In this document: positions 16,517-23,582 of the stretch, piece after piece | Numbering within the stretch: position 1 is the stretch's first letter | Layout of the letters: each line of letters opens with the position of its first letter | From: Galbibacter orientalis DSM 19592 | Lineage (GTDB): Bacteria > Bacteroidota > Bacteroidia > Flavobacteriales > Flavobacteriaceae | DNA length: 64,000 nt | Assembly (NCBI RefSeq): GCF_000260115.1 | Contig: NZ_JH651379.1 | Span: 248,001-312,000, forward strand | Direction of reading: 5' to 3' | The notes under the pieces: generated by a model | Seen by the model: the letters and a program-made list of their open reading frames with translations, nothing else | What the model was told of the DNA's origin: nothing | Databases searched by the model: none | Made by a program: the position numbers and the translations under genes

Positions 16517-17251
16517 TTATTTATTTAAACTGTCTAAGTAGTTTTTTACTATGTCTGAATTGGGCTTTCCTTGATATTTCCCATTCATTAAATGCCTTGC
16601 GTTGGTTTCATTAATATCAAGTATTAGAGCGAGTAGTTTATATTTCTCAGTCTCAGATATATTGAGTTTTCTTATTTTAGATTCAATGTCAAAAAGTTTT
16701 TTAGCCACCTCAAACCTATCGTTTAAATTTAGTCTCTTACCTTCTATTAATAGGCTTTTGGACTTATTTTCTTTAACGCCATTTTTTACACTCTCACTGC
16801 TCCCTAACTCAATCTCTTTAATTTTATTTATTATTATAGATCTAAACTCTCTTAATCCATAAAACTCAAAAGGAAACATTATTGCTTCTATATCAATTAC
16901 TGGACTCAACTCTCCAATTGACTTTTCCAGCTTTTTCCTCTTTGATTTTTGCTCAATTGATAAATCTTTACGCTGAGTTCTTTTGAGCATAGGAATTTTT
17001 AACCCACTAATTTCATAAGATTTAAGCTGAATATCTAATTGAGTAGGATCAAGATTTGAAATCATTTCCTCTAACTCAATATTTATGTAAAGGTTTAAAT
17101 CTGACAACAAAGCCTTCATAAAGTCTAAATCAAAACCATTTGTTCTTTGATTTAGTAGATTCAAAAAGTCAAACTTTCCGTAATTATCATAATTCCTAAT
17201 ATCGTCAAACAAATCAAAAGATTTATTAAGTACACTTTTATGGTTTTCCAT
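16517..17251 (-). CDS. Unknown mobile-element protein with C-terminal HTH-like segment (244 aa)
   Basis: I do not recognise a named family. The protein is soluble and mostly helical. The last 70 residues (NLNDRFEVAKKLFDIESKIRK, then EKYKLLALILDINETNARHL and a Gly-Lys turn) look like a helix-turn-helix module, and similar ends occur in Bacteroidota integrative-element proteins. The N-terminal half has no clear motif. It is separated from the upstream gene by a terminator-like hairpin (17289-17313), so it may have its own promoter. It could be the element's regulator. Confidence 0.55.
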   Translation of the reverse strand: MENHKSVLNKSFDLFDDIRNYDNYGKFDFLNLLNQRTNGFDLDFMKALLSDLNLYINIELEEMISNLDPTQLDIQLKSYEISGLKIPMLKRTQRKDLSIEQKSKRKKLEKSIGELSPVIDIEAIMFPFEFYGLREFRSIIINKIKEIELGSSESVKNGVKENKSKSLLIEGKRLNLNDRFEVAKKLFDIESKIRKLNISETEKYKLLALILDINETNARHLMNGKYQGKPNSDIVKNYLDSLNK

Positions 17252-17288
17252 TCGAACAAATTTTAAACGTTGCCAATATAAATATATA

Positions 17289-17313
17289 AAACCCCTTGAA
17301 TTAAAGAGGTTTT
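17289..17313 (-). terminator. Hairpin between two early genes of element B
   Basis: AAACCCCTT pairs with AAGAGGTTT (17289-17297 and 17304-17312, one mismatch). On the minus strand it follows the gene that ends at 17346. Confidence 0.45.
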
Positions 17314-17345
17314 ATATCAATATCTTCAGTATAACAAGCATTGAA

Positions 17346-17981
17346 TTAAGCACTTAACTTATTAACATTAAAGTTGTTAATAACATTGTTTAGTCTTTCA
17401 AACATTTTCTTACCGTCACTCTCTTGAGTAAATATATCAAAGAAATCCTCGGTTAAATCTTCTATTATAAAAGCACCTCTCTCATGGCTTATTATTTCCT
17501 CAACCTTTTCCGGGTTAATTAAATAAGCAATACTGAATACTGGAGTATTCATACCGTCTCCGTGCAAAACAAGTGTTATTTCAAAAGCAATGCTAGTTAT
17601 GTGTGTAACTTCAAGTATTTTATATAGGTCACTATTCACAGACTCCTTATTTTTAATATCGCTTTCTACAACATCTAACGCATATAAAACCTCTTTTTTC
17701 ATGTTTTTATCATGAGCAGCTGGCGCAATACCCTTTATGATATTCAACCTTTCCTCAGAAACATTCGTTTCTTTTCCATCTAGCAACAAAATTGATTTTA
17801 ATGCATTGCTTAATAATTCGTCATCTATATCTAAATCTAGATACTTACCTATTGGTTCAGACTTAAATTTTTTATAATTAGATATTAATACATCAATTTC
17901 TGCAATGTATTTCAGTAAATCAATTCTAAGGTCATTTTTACTAATCATGAAATTACTTTGTGTACTGTTAATTGTTTTCAT
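17346..17981 (-). CDS. Unknown protein next to integrase B (211 aa)
   Basis: No family recognised. It is soluble, with a helical N-terminal half and a mixed C-terminal half (HITSIAFEITLVLHGDG, FSIAYLINPEKVEEII). No signal peptide, membrane helix or catalytic motif stands out. It starts 16 bases after the stop of integrase B and is probably cotranscribed with it. In satellites and phages this place often holds the repressor or a control gene, but no DNA-binding motif is visible. It could also be a defence or anti-helper protein. Confidence 0.55.
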   Translation of the reverse strand: MKTINSTQSNFMISKNDLRIDLLKYIAEIDVLISNYKKFKSEPIGKYLDLDIDDELLSNALKSILLLDGKETNVSEERLNIIKGIAPAAHDKNMKKEVLYALDVVESDIKNKESVNSDLYKILEVTHITSIAFEITLVLHGDGMNTPVFSIAYLINPEKVEEIISHERGAFIIEDLTEDFFDIFTQESDGKKMFERLNNVINNFNVNKLSA

Positions 17982-17997
17982 TATATAAAGTTTTAAA

Positions 17998-19293
17998 TTA
18001 ATTATTAGATACGTTTTTAATTACATTTAGCTGAGGTTCTTTTTTCTCCTTAATTGCTTGTTTTGTGTAGAAATCTGCTATTTGTTGCGCATAATCATAA
18101 GAAGATTTGCCTATATATCCCATGAAGGTTTTTTCTGTAGCGTGTGCCGTTATTTGCATTATTAAAGGCGTTGGAAGTTCACCATACAAATTTGTGGCAA
18201 ATGAACGTCTACAAACATGACTGGTTATTAATTCCCATTTCTCAAATGTTCCGCTTTCATTTCTTTTTGTCTCTGAATTAATTTTAGTGCCTTGAGTCAA
18301 CTCATTTAATTTAGCTTCTTTGCAAAGGATTTTTAAATACTTATTAAATTTCTGAGTAGAAATCTTATAAGGCATTCCATCATTCAAAATCTCTTTTGTT
18401 TTTGGCAATACTGGAATCGTTACTGTTTTGCCTGTTTTTTGTTGCTTTAACTCTATTACTTCTAAACCATTACGGAAAACAAAATTGTCGTTATTTATAC
18501 TCAATAAGTCGCCGCCCCTTTGCCCAATGTTACAGCCCAATAAAAGCCATTTACGGACATTTTTTAGCGAATCAGTTGAAAGATTAGTATTCTCTATTTT
18601 TTTAAGCTCTGCAGGCGTTAAATAAATAATAGACTCATTTTTAACTTTAAAACCAGTAACTTTCTTTATTTGCTTGCTTACTTCTACTCCATTCATTTCG
18701 GCATCTAGACAAATTGTTTTCAAGTTACCAAGCATACGCCCTGCATATCCCTTTGAATAATCTTTAACTCCAACCATCCAGTTAATAAATTGGTCTCTAA
18801 ACTTAATATCTATATCTTTTATCTGAAGAATGCCTTTTCCTTGAAAACTCTCGATAATACTCGATAGGCTTTTAAAGTCATTTATACGGCTTTGAGACAA
18901 ACCAACTCCGCCCTTAGCATTTCTTTTAATACTAGCGTTCGATATATAATGAGCTATGTAGCCAATAACAGTATTTAACTCATTATCGTTTTTATCTTGA
19001 TTAAAATGTTTAGATATAGTTTTTTCCAACCACAAACCATTTATAAGAACACCTTGTGCGAAATCCTTATTAAAGGAATCTATAATGTGCCCTTCTAACT
19101 TTTGAAGAGTAGATTTTAACTTTTTATTCTCCGGACCATTAGATTTAGGAAAACCAGTTTTTTTACTCCAATTATTTGAGTCAACAACTAATCCTGTTTT
19201 CTTTTTTGCAGATTTATGCCTTGCAATCGATAGCCTTGCATATATTGATGAGGTAGGTGATTCACTTTGTATTAAAAACTTAACCGTTGCCAT
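17998..19293 (-). CDS. Tyrosine recombinase, integrase B
   Basis: A site-specific recombinase of 431 residues from the ATG at 19293; an upstream Met adds 15 residues and is less likely. It has an arm-binding N-terminus, a core-binding domain (about 105-205) and a catalytic domain with Arg259 (IGQRGGD), His359 and Arg362 (SHVCRRSF), His384 (TAHATEKT) and Tyr393 (MGYIG). Its 5' end faces the right attachment core at 19479-19502, with the 18-nt repeat at 19329-19346 between. It is only distantly related to integrase A, and its repeats are different, so the two elements probably recombine independently at the same tRNA. Confidence 0.93.
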   Translation of the reverse strand: MATVKFLIQSESPTSSIYARLSIARHKSAKKKTGLVVDSNNWSKKTGFPKSNGPENKKLKSTLQKLEGHIIDSFNKDFAQGVLINGLWLEKTISKHFNQDKNDNELNTVIGYIAHYISNASIKRNAKGGVGLSQSRINDFKSLSSIIESFQGKGILQIKDIDIKFRDQFINWMVGVKDYSKGYAGRMLGNLKTICLDAEMNGVEVSKQIKKVTGFKVKNESIIYLTPAELKKIENTNLSTDSLKNVRKWLLLGCNIGQRGGDLLSINNDNFVFRNGLEVIELKQQKTGKTVTIPVLPKTKEILNDGMPYKISTQKFNKYLKILCKEAKLNELTQGTKINSETKRNESGTFEKWELITSHVCRRSFATNLYGELPTPLIMQITAHATEKTFMGYIGKSSYDYAQQIADFYTKQAIKEKKEPQLNVIKNVSNN

Positions 19294-19328
19294 ATTTTGA
19301 ACATTTGAACAGTCAAATATAATTAAAT

Positions 19329-19346
19329 TAGTCAACATTTAGTCAA
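19329..19346 (+). repeat. 18-nt end repeat of element B, right copy
   Basis: Identical to 8127-8144 (TAGTCAACATTTAGTCAA), continued by another CATTTA. It lies between the integrase start and the attachment core, the usual place for integrase arm sites. Confidence 0.6.
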
Positions 19347-19478
19347 CATTTACACTATTTATTTCGATAAATTTCAATATTATTCAATATAAAAACATGA
19401 TTAAATTCGCCAAAAACCCTTTAAAATTAGCACTTTACCCAGCATTTACAGTAGTCGATAATAATTCATTAATTGAAG

Positions 19479-19502
19479 GGTTCGACTCCTTTCACCCGCA
19501 CA
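19479..19502 (+). repeat. Right attachment core of element B (tRNA-Leu 3' end)
   Basis: Bases GGTTCGACTCC, then the acceptor strand ending CACCCGCACA, match 8046-8069 at 23 of 24 positions. The sequence upstream of it is unrelated to tRNA. This defines the right junction of the element. Confidence 0.75.
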
Positions 19503-19533
19503 AAAAGCTCTCAAAAAATTGAGAGCTTTTTTT
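19503..19533 (+). terminator. Terminator-like hairpin after the right attachment core
   Basis: AAAAGCTCTC (19503-19512) pairs with GAGAGCTTTT (19521-19530), followed by a T run. It is probably the original terminator of the tRNA-Leu gene. Confidence 0.65.
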
Positions 19534-19779
19534 TGCACTATAGTTAAGTACAAGAAACCGGATCATTCCCAATTGTTGGGATCATTCCCAAAAGTTGTGT
19601 TTATGCAAAGTTCCACAAAAAAAACCTTCTTCTTAAGAATCTCCTATACTTTTATATTTTCAACCCTTTGTGCTAAAAAAAAGATATTGACTATTAACAA
19701 CCTCTATTCCCTTTAAATCTTAACAAACAATAGGTATAGCATATTTTGACTATATTTAAGACAACCAAAACCTTTTTAT

Positions 19780-21129
19780 ATGAAAAATAAAAATAGCAGA
19801 AGAACATTCATAAAAAATTCTTCGCTAGCAATTACAGGACTTGGAATGACTAATTATATGTCTGCCCAAACATTTGCTTCTTTACAACAAAAAATAGGCC
19901 CAAACGATCAAATAAACTTTGGGGTAATTGGCTGTAAAGGAATGGGATGGAGCGACATGAAGGCTCATTTAAAAATCCCTGAAGTAAATTGTATTGCCTT
20001 AGCCGATATTGACCAAAATGTACTTGATCAAAGAGCGGCAAACGTAAAAGAGTTACGAAATAAAGCCCCAAAGCTTTATACTGATTACCGAAAAATGCTT
20101 GAAAATAAGGATATTGATGCAATTATTGTAGGTACTCCCGACCATTGGCATTGTTTAAATATGGTAGATGCTTGCGAAGCAGGAAAGCATGTATATCAAG
20201 AAAAACCTATTGCAAATAGCATTGAAGAATGCAATGTAATGGTAAAAGCCGCAAAAAAGTACAATCGTATAGTTCAAGTTGGTCAATGGCAACGAAGCGG
20301 CTCTCAGTATGACGAAGCTATAAAGTATGTTCAATCTGGCAAACTAGGTAATATTAGATTAGTTAAATGCTGGTCTTATCAAGGCTGGATGAAACCTGTA
20401 CCTGTGGTTCCAGATTCTGCTCCGCCAGAAGGTGTAGATTATAAAATGTGGCTTGGTCCAGCACCTCAACGTCCTTTTAATAAAAATAGATTTCATTTTA
20501 ATTTTAGATGGTTTTGGGATTATGCAGGTGGCTTAATGACAGATTGGGGAGTACATGAAATTGATATTGCTTTGTATGCAATGAATGTAAAGGCGCCCAA
20601 ATCAATCATAGCCTCGGGAGGTAAATTTGCATACCCAAACGATGCTTCCGAAACTCCAGATACCTTACAAACAGTATATGAGTTTGAAAATTTTAATTTA
20701 CTCTGGGAACATGCTACTGGTATTGACGGTGGAAACTATGGAAAAACAGAAGGTATTGCCTTTATTGGAAATAACGGAACGCTTGTTGTAAATAGACAAG
20801 GTTGGGAAGTAATCCCTGAAACCCAAGACAAAGACGGTCAAAAAGTGCTTAAAACTGAAAAAGTAGATTTTATTCCTGGTAAAAACAATGCCTTAGAAGT
20901 GCATGCTCAAAACTTTGTTAATGCTATCAAAGGGGAAACAACAAATTTAAATTGCGGCATAGAAACTGGTAGTATTGCTGCTATTAATGCCCATATGGGA
21001 AATATTGCTTATAAAACAGGTGAAAAAGTATATTGGGACGCTACAAAAGAACAGTTTACTAATAACGATAAAGCCAATGAACTTATAAAAGCTAATTACC
21101 ACAATGGATGGGAATTACCTAAAGTTTAA
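19780..21129 (+). CDS. Gfo/Idh/MocA-family oxidoreductase with Tat signal
   Basis: An NAD(P)-dependent sugar or polyol dehydrogenase-like protein. The first 30 residues hold a twin-arginine signal (SRRTFIKNSS, then a hydrophobic stretch), so it is likely exported folded to the periplasm. The Rossmann start is INFGVIGCKGMGW, and the family motif EKP appears in YQEKPIANS (about residue 145). The C-terminal alpha/beta domain follows, with HFNFRWFWDYAGG and a WGVHEIDIALYA segment around the usual catalytic His. The length of 449 residues is standard. It stands alone between element B and a terminator. The substrate cannot be read from the sequence. Confidence 0.9.
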   Translation: MKNKNSRRTFIKNSSLAITGLGMTNYMSAQTFASLQQKIGPNDQINFGVIGCKGMGWSDMKAHLKIPEVNCIALADIDQNVLDQRAANVKELRNKAPKLYTDYRKMLENKDIDAIIVGTPDHWHCLNMVDACEAGKHVYQEKPIANSIEECNVMVKAAKKYNRIVQVGQWQRSGSQYDEAIKYVQSGKLGNIRLVKCWSYQGWMKPVPVVPDSAPPEGVDYKMWLGPAPQRPFNKNRFHFNFRWFWDYAGGLMTDWGVHEIDIALYAMNVKAPKSIIASGGKFAYPNDASETPDTLQTVYEFENFNLLWEHATGIDGGNYGKTEGIAFIGNNGTLVVNRQGWEVIPETQDKDGQKVLKTEKVDFIPGKNNALEVHAQNFVNAIKGETTNLNCGIETGSIAAINAHMGNIAYKTGEKVYWDATKEQFTNNDKANELIKANYHNGWELPKV

Positions 21130-21203
21130 ATCGGTTTCATTAGATAAGAAACAAAACGGAAGCAGATTAACTCATCTTTTTAACTGCTTAGGAAATTAAG
21201 TTA

Positions 21204-21232
21204 CTCTGCACTGAAAGGTGCAGAGACTTTTT
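21204..21232 (+). terminator. Terminator after the Gfo/Idh/MocA gene
   Basis: An eight-bp stem CTCTGCAC/GTGCAGAG with a TGAAAG loop is followed by ACTTTTTAG. Confidence 0.75.
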
Positions 21233-21354
21233 AGCATACTTTTTGAAATAGACTTTAAGTCTGCTTATAACAAATCGAATCTACAAAAGCACTTCTCTTT
21301 CCCTGCATACATTACCACATCCTACTTAAAACTAATAAAATTTAACCCAATGGA

Positions 21355-22023
21355 TTAGCAGTTAACTTCTGCTTGGCTATTCTCTAAATTAACGTAAAAT
21401 ATTGGATTGTTTTTATCATAGATTTTTAATTGGTCGTCTATAGATAAATGGATTCGATCTATTTCTTTAGTATTAAAGTACAATCCATAATTCCTACGTT
21501 GATCATATATTAACCATTTTTTATTAGGATACTTTCTTTTAAAATATTTACCAATTAAAGGGAGCATATTAAAATTAGAATTTAATACCGCTAAATCCAT
21601 CCCATTATTAGATGGCTTAAAAGATAAGTAATTTTGTATATGATTCATTTCGCGAGTTACCATTCTCGCTACTTGAGATACACGTAATGCATTTACATTA
21701 GATAAATCTGTATAATTATAAGACTCACTAGCATACACATACATAATGTAGCGAAGCAGAACATCTTCAGTTCCTTTAATTTCACTTAAAAATGCTTTAT
21801 ACAATTCGTTTGCTCCATGTTTGGTAGTTTTAATTTCCAAAGAATTCCAAACTCTCTTAGCATAAATCTCAGAAGAAGCTACCTTCACACTTTCACTAAA
21901 CATATCGGGTACAAAATGTTTAGGCTTCACTATTGAAACCTCCTTTAAATTTTCATCAAAAACTTTATAAACAGCAGATAAAAATCCTGTAAAACTTCCG
22001 TCGTAAATTAAAATTGTATTCAT
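21355..22023 (-). CDS. TIGR03915-type putative DNA repair protein
   Basis: A 222-residue protein beginning MNTILIYDGSFTGFLSAVY, the conserved opening of the TIGR03915 family, which normally works beside a radical-SAM protein (TIGR03916) in an uncharacterised DNA modification or repair pathway. Further family-like parts are VARMVTREMNHIQNYL and the C-terminal PNKKWLIYDQRRNYGLYF. I placed the start at 22023. An upstream frame to 22152 would run through an operator palindrome and is very likely non-coding. The radical-SAM partner is not next to it here. The gene is divergent from a cleavable S24-type repressor, so damage-induced expression is plausible. Confidence 0.75.
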   Translation of the reverse strand: MNTILIYDGSFTGFLSAVYKVFDENLKEVSIVKPKHFVPDMFSESVKVASSEIYAKRVWNSLEIKTTKHGANELYKAFLSEIKGTEDVLLRYIMYVYASESYNYTDLSNVNALRVSQVARMVTREMNHIQNYLSFKPSNNGMDLAVLNSNFNMLPLIGKYFKRKYPNKKWLIYDQRRNYGLYFNTKEIDRIHLSIDDQLKIYDKNNPIFYVNLENSQAEVNC

Positions 22024-22080
22024 AGTAGTATGTTTTTTATTAAAATTAAAAAGCTTTCCAAATAAGTTTCTTTTCATTTT

Positions 22081-22196
22081 TGGAAATATTCCATTATATA
22101 ATGAATGTAGCTTCATATCTTTTAGTAAATTAGCTTTATAATAAGTTAGCACATTTCAAATGTATGGAATTTTTCCAATAAAAAGGAAATATTCCA
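22081..22196. promoter_or_regulatory. Three palindromic operator-like sites between the TIGR03915 and S24 repressor genes
   Basis: TGGAAATATTCCA (22081-22093), TGGAATTTTTCCA (22165-22177) and AGGAAATATTCCA (22183-22195) share the TGGAA-N3-TTCCA symmetry. They lie in the divergent intergenic region, where a self-regulating repressor would bind. Confidence 0.65.
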
Positions 22197-22250
22197 AAAT
22201 ATTTTATATATTTACATTGCTAAAAGCATCAAATTCAATTTTACATATAG

Positions 22251-23015
22251 ATGAAACCAACGCTACCTATAGAAGTTACTAGATTTAAGGAAGTTCGAGA
22301 AGCTCTTGATCTTACCCAGCATAATTTTGCTAAAGCACTGGAAATAAAAGGGTCTACAGCAGATATTGAACGTGGGAAATCTAAAATTACTGGCGGAATG
22401 GTAGTTGTTCTTATGGAAAAATTCCAAGTAAACCCACTTTGGCTCTATGGCAAAAGCACTCAAAAACAGCTTAACACAACCGTAAATACCTCCCCAAAAG
22501 TGCTAACAGTTACCCCAGAAAATAATGAAGGAATTGTTTTGGTTAACGTAAAAGCGGCAGCTGGCTACCCTCATAATATTCAGGATCTTGATTGGTACGA
22601 AGAGCTTCCAGCCTTCACAATTCCATTACCCGAATATAGAAATGCTACCTACCGCGGTTTTCAGGTGGAGGGAGATAGCATGCTCCCTATGTTACACCCT
22701 AAAGAATGGGTGCTTGGCAAAGCCGTAGAAAACATTTCTATGCTGGGAAATCATGTAATTTGTGTGGTTGTTATGCACGACAGCGTATTGGTAAAAAAAG
22801 TACAAAAGCATGAAAATAAAGAACTCCTTTCTCTAATTTCTATAAATCCAGAATACCCTCCAATAACCATAAACACACATCAAATTCAAGAAATTTGGGA
22901 AGTTAGTAGCAAAATAAGTTCGGAATTCGATGAAAGTGCTGGAAATATGGCACTCTCACAAATACAGCAATCGCTAACCGAGTTAAAAAAAGAAATTAAT
23001 TTACTAAAGAATTAG
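22251..23015 (+). CDS. XRE-type repressor with S24/LexA peptidase domain
   Basis: A 254-residue transcription factor. It has an N-terminal helix-turn-helix (residues about 10-65, REALDLTQHNFAKALEI), a linker, then an S24 self-cleavage domain. The cleavage dipeptide is Ala104-Gly105 in KAAAGYP, the catalytic Ser143 lies in VEGDSMLPML, and Lys182 in VLVKKV fits the base. A short coiled coil ends the protein. Such repressors cut themselves when RecA filaments form on damaged DNA. The palindromes at 22081-22196 lie just upstream and are its likely operators. It controls, by inference, itself and the divergent TIGR03915 gene. It may be the chromosome's own LexA-like regulator or a former phage repressor. 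Confidence 0.88.
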   Translation: MKPTLPIEVTRFKEVREALDLTQHNFAKALEIKGSTADIERGKSKITGGMVVVLMEKFQVNPLWLYGKSTQKQLNTTVNTSPKVLTVTPENNEGIVLVNVKAAAGYPHNIQDLDWYEELPAFTIPLPEYRNATYRGFQVEGDSMLPMLHPKEWVLGKAVENISMLGNHVICVVVMHDSVLVKKVQKHENKELLSLISINPEYPPITINTHQIQEIWEVSSKISSEFDESAGNMALSQIQQSLTELKKEINLLKN

Positions 23016-23156
23016 TAGCCCTATGGCATGGTCTATATAAGGTTCCGCTCTTGCCTGCTTTCGCCCATACACGGTATTTGGCTCAATCAGGGCTAGCAGC
23101 CAATTTTTATAAGCATAGCAGTAATTCATTAAGAGGTATCTCACTTAGCGAGTAAA

Positions 23157-23336
23157 TTATTGTTCTATACTCTCAGCTGCAAAAGTAGTAAGCGCTCCAT
23201 CTTCAAATGAAACGGTAACTTCTATTGGATTACAACATACCTCGCAATCTTCAACATAAGTTTGATTTACAGATGGATCTAAAAGCATGGAAACTTCTTC
23301 CCAACAATATGGACATTGAAAAAAGTGTTCAAACAT
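23157..23336 (-). CDS. CPXCG-type Cys-rich small protein (59 aa)
   Basis: A 59-residue protein that starts [18 protein letters not shown] and has a second pair in [12 protein letters not shown], giving two CxxC knuckles for one zinc. The acidic remainder and length match the CPXCG motif family of small proteins, whose role is unknown. It is close to the end of the S24 repressor gene (141 bases) but on the other strand. No strong ribosome binding site is visible, which is normal in this phylum. Confidence 0.8.
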   Translation of the reverse strand: MFEHFFQCPYCWEEVSMLLDPSVNQTYVEDCEVCCNPIEVTVSFEDGALTTFAAESIEQ

Positions 23337-23388
23337 ATCTCTAAGGTCTAAAACTTAAAGCTTAATTCCAATTTTCACCTCAAAAATT

Positions 23389-23421
23389 CCACAAAAAAAG
23401 AGTGTTAGAAAACTAACACTC
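23389..23421 (-). terminator. Terminator of the ABC-F gene
   Basis: A nine-bp stem GAGTGTTAG/CTAACACTC with an AAAA loop (23400-23421) is followed on the minus strand by a run of Ts. Confidence 0.75.
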
Positions 23422-23582
23422 CGTAAATCAATCAAACAAACTAACTAAAATATGGAACAAATGATTTGAACCATTAGTGACGCTAAAATTCAAATAATCT
23501 TGTTCATTTTTTGAATCACTAAGATACTAACAACTTCGCTAAAAAATCCTTAAAATGCATATTTTTTCGATGAAATGCATTT

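Larger units (their letters stand above)
8046..19502. mobile_element. Integrated 11.4-kb phage-related element (element B), satellite-like
   Basis: It is bounded by two copies of the tRNA-Leu 3' end (8046-8069 and 19479-19502, 23 of 24 bases identical), each followed by a terminator-like hairpin. Near both ends lies the same 18-nt repeat (8127-8144 and 19329-19346). Inside, all protein-coding genes read on the minus strand: integrase, two proteins of unknown role, excisionase-like protein, winged-helix-like protein, a conserved unknown, packaging-type genes with a small terminase, coiled-coil proteins, a gp10-like protein, a tape measure protein and a lipoprotein. No large terminase, portal, protease, capsid, tail tube, baseplate or lysis gene is visible. 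Size and gene order resemble phage-inducible islands. A precisely deleted prophage is the alternative. Confidence 0.7.

Noticed and set aside
22024-22152. The N-terminal extension of the TIGR03915-type protein
   Set aside because: It would translate through an operator palindrome, and the family begins at MNTILIYDGS.
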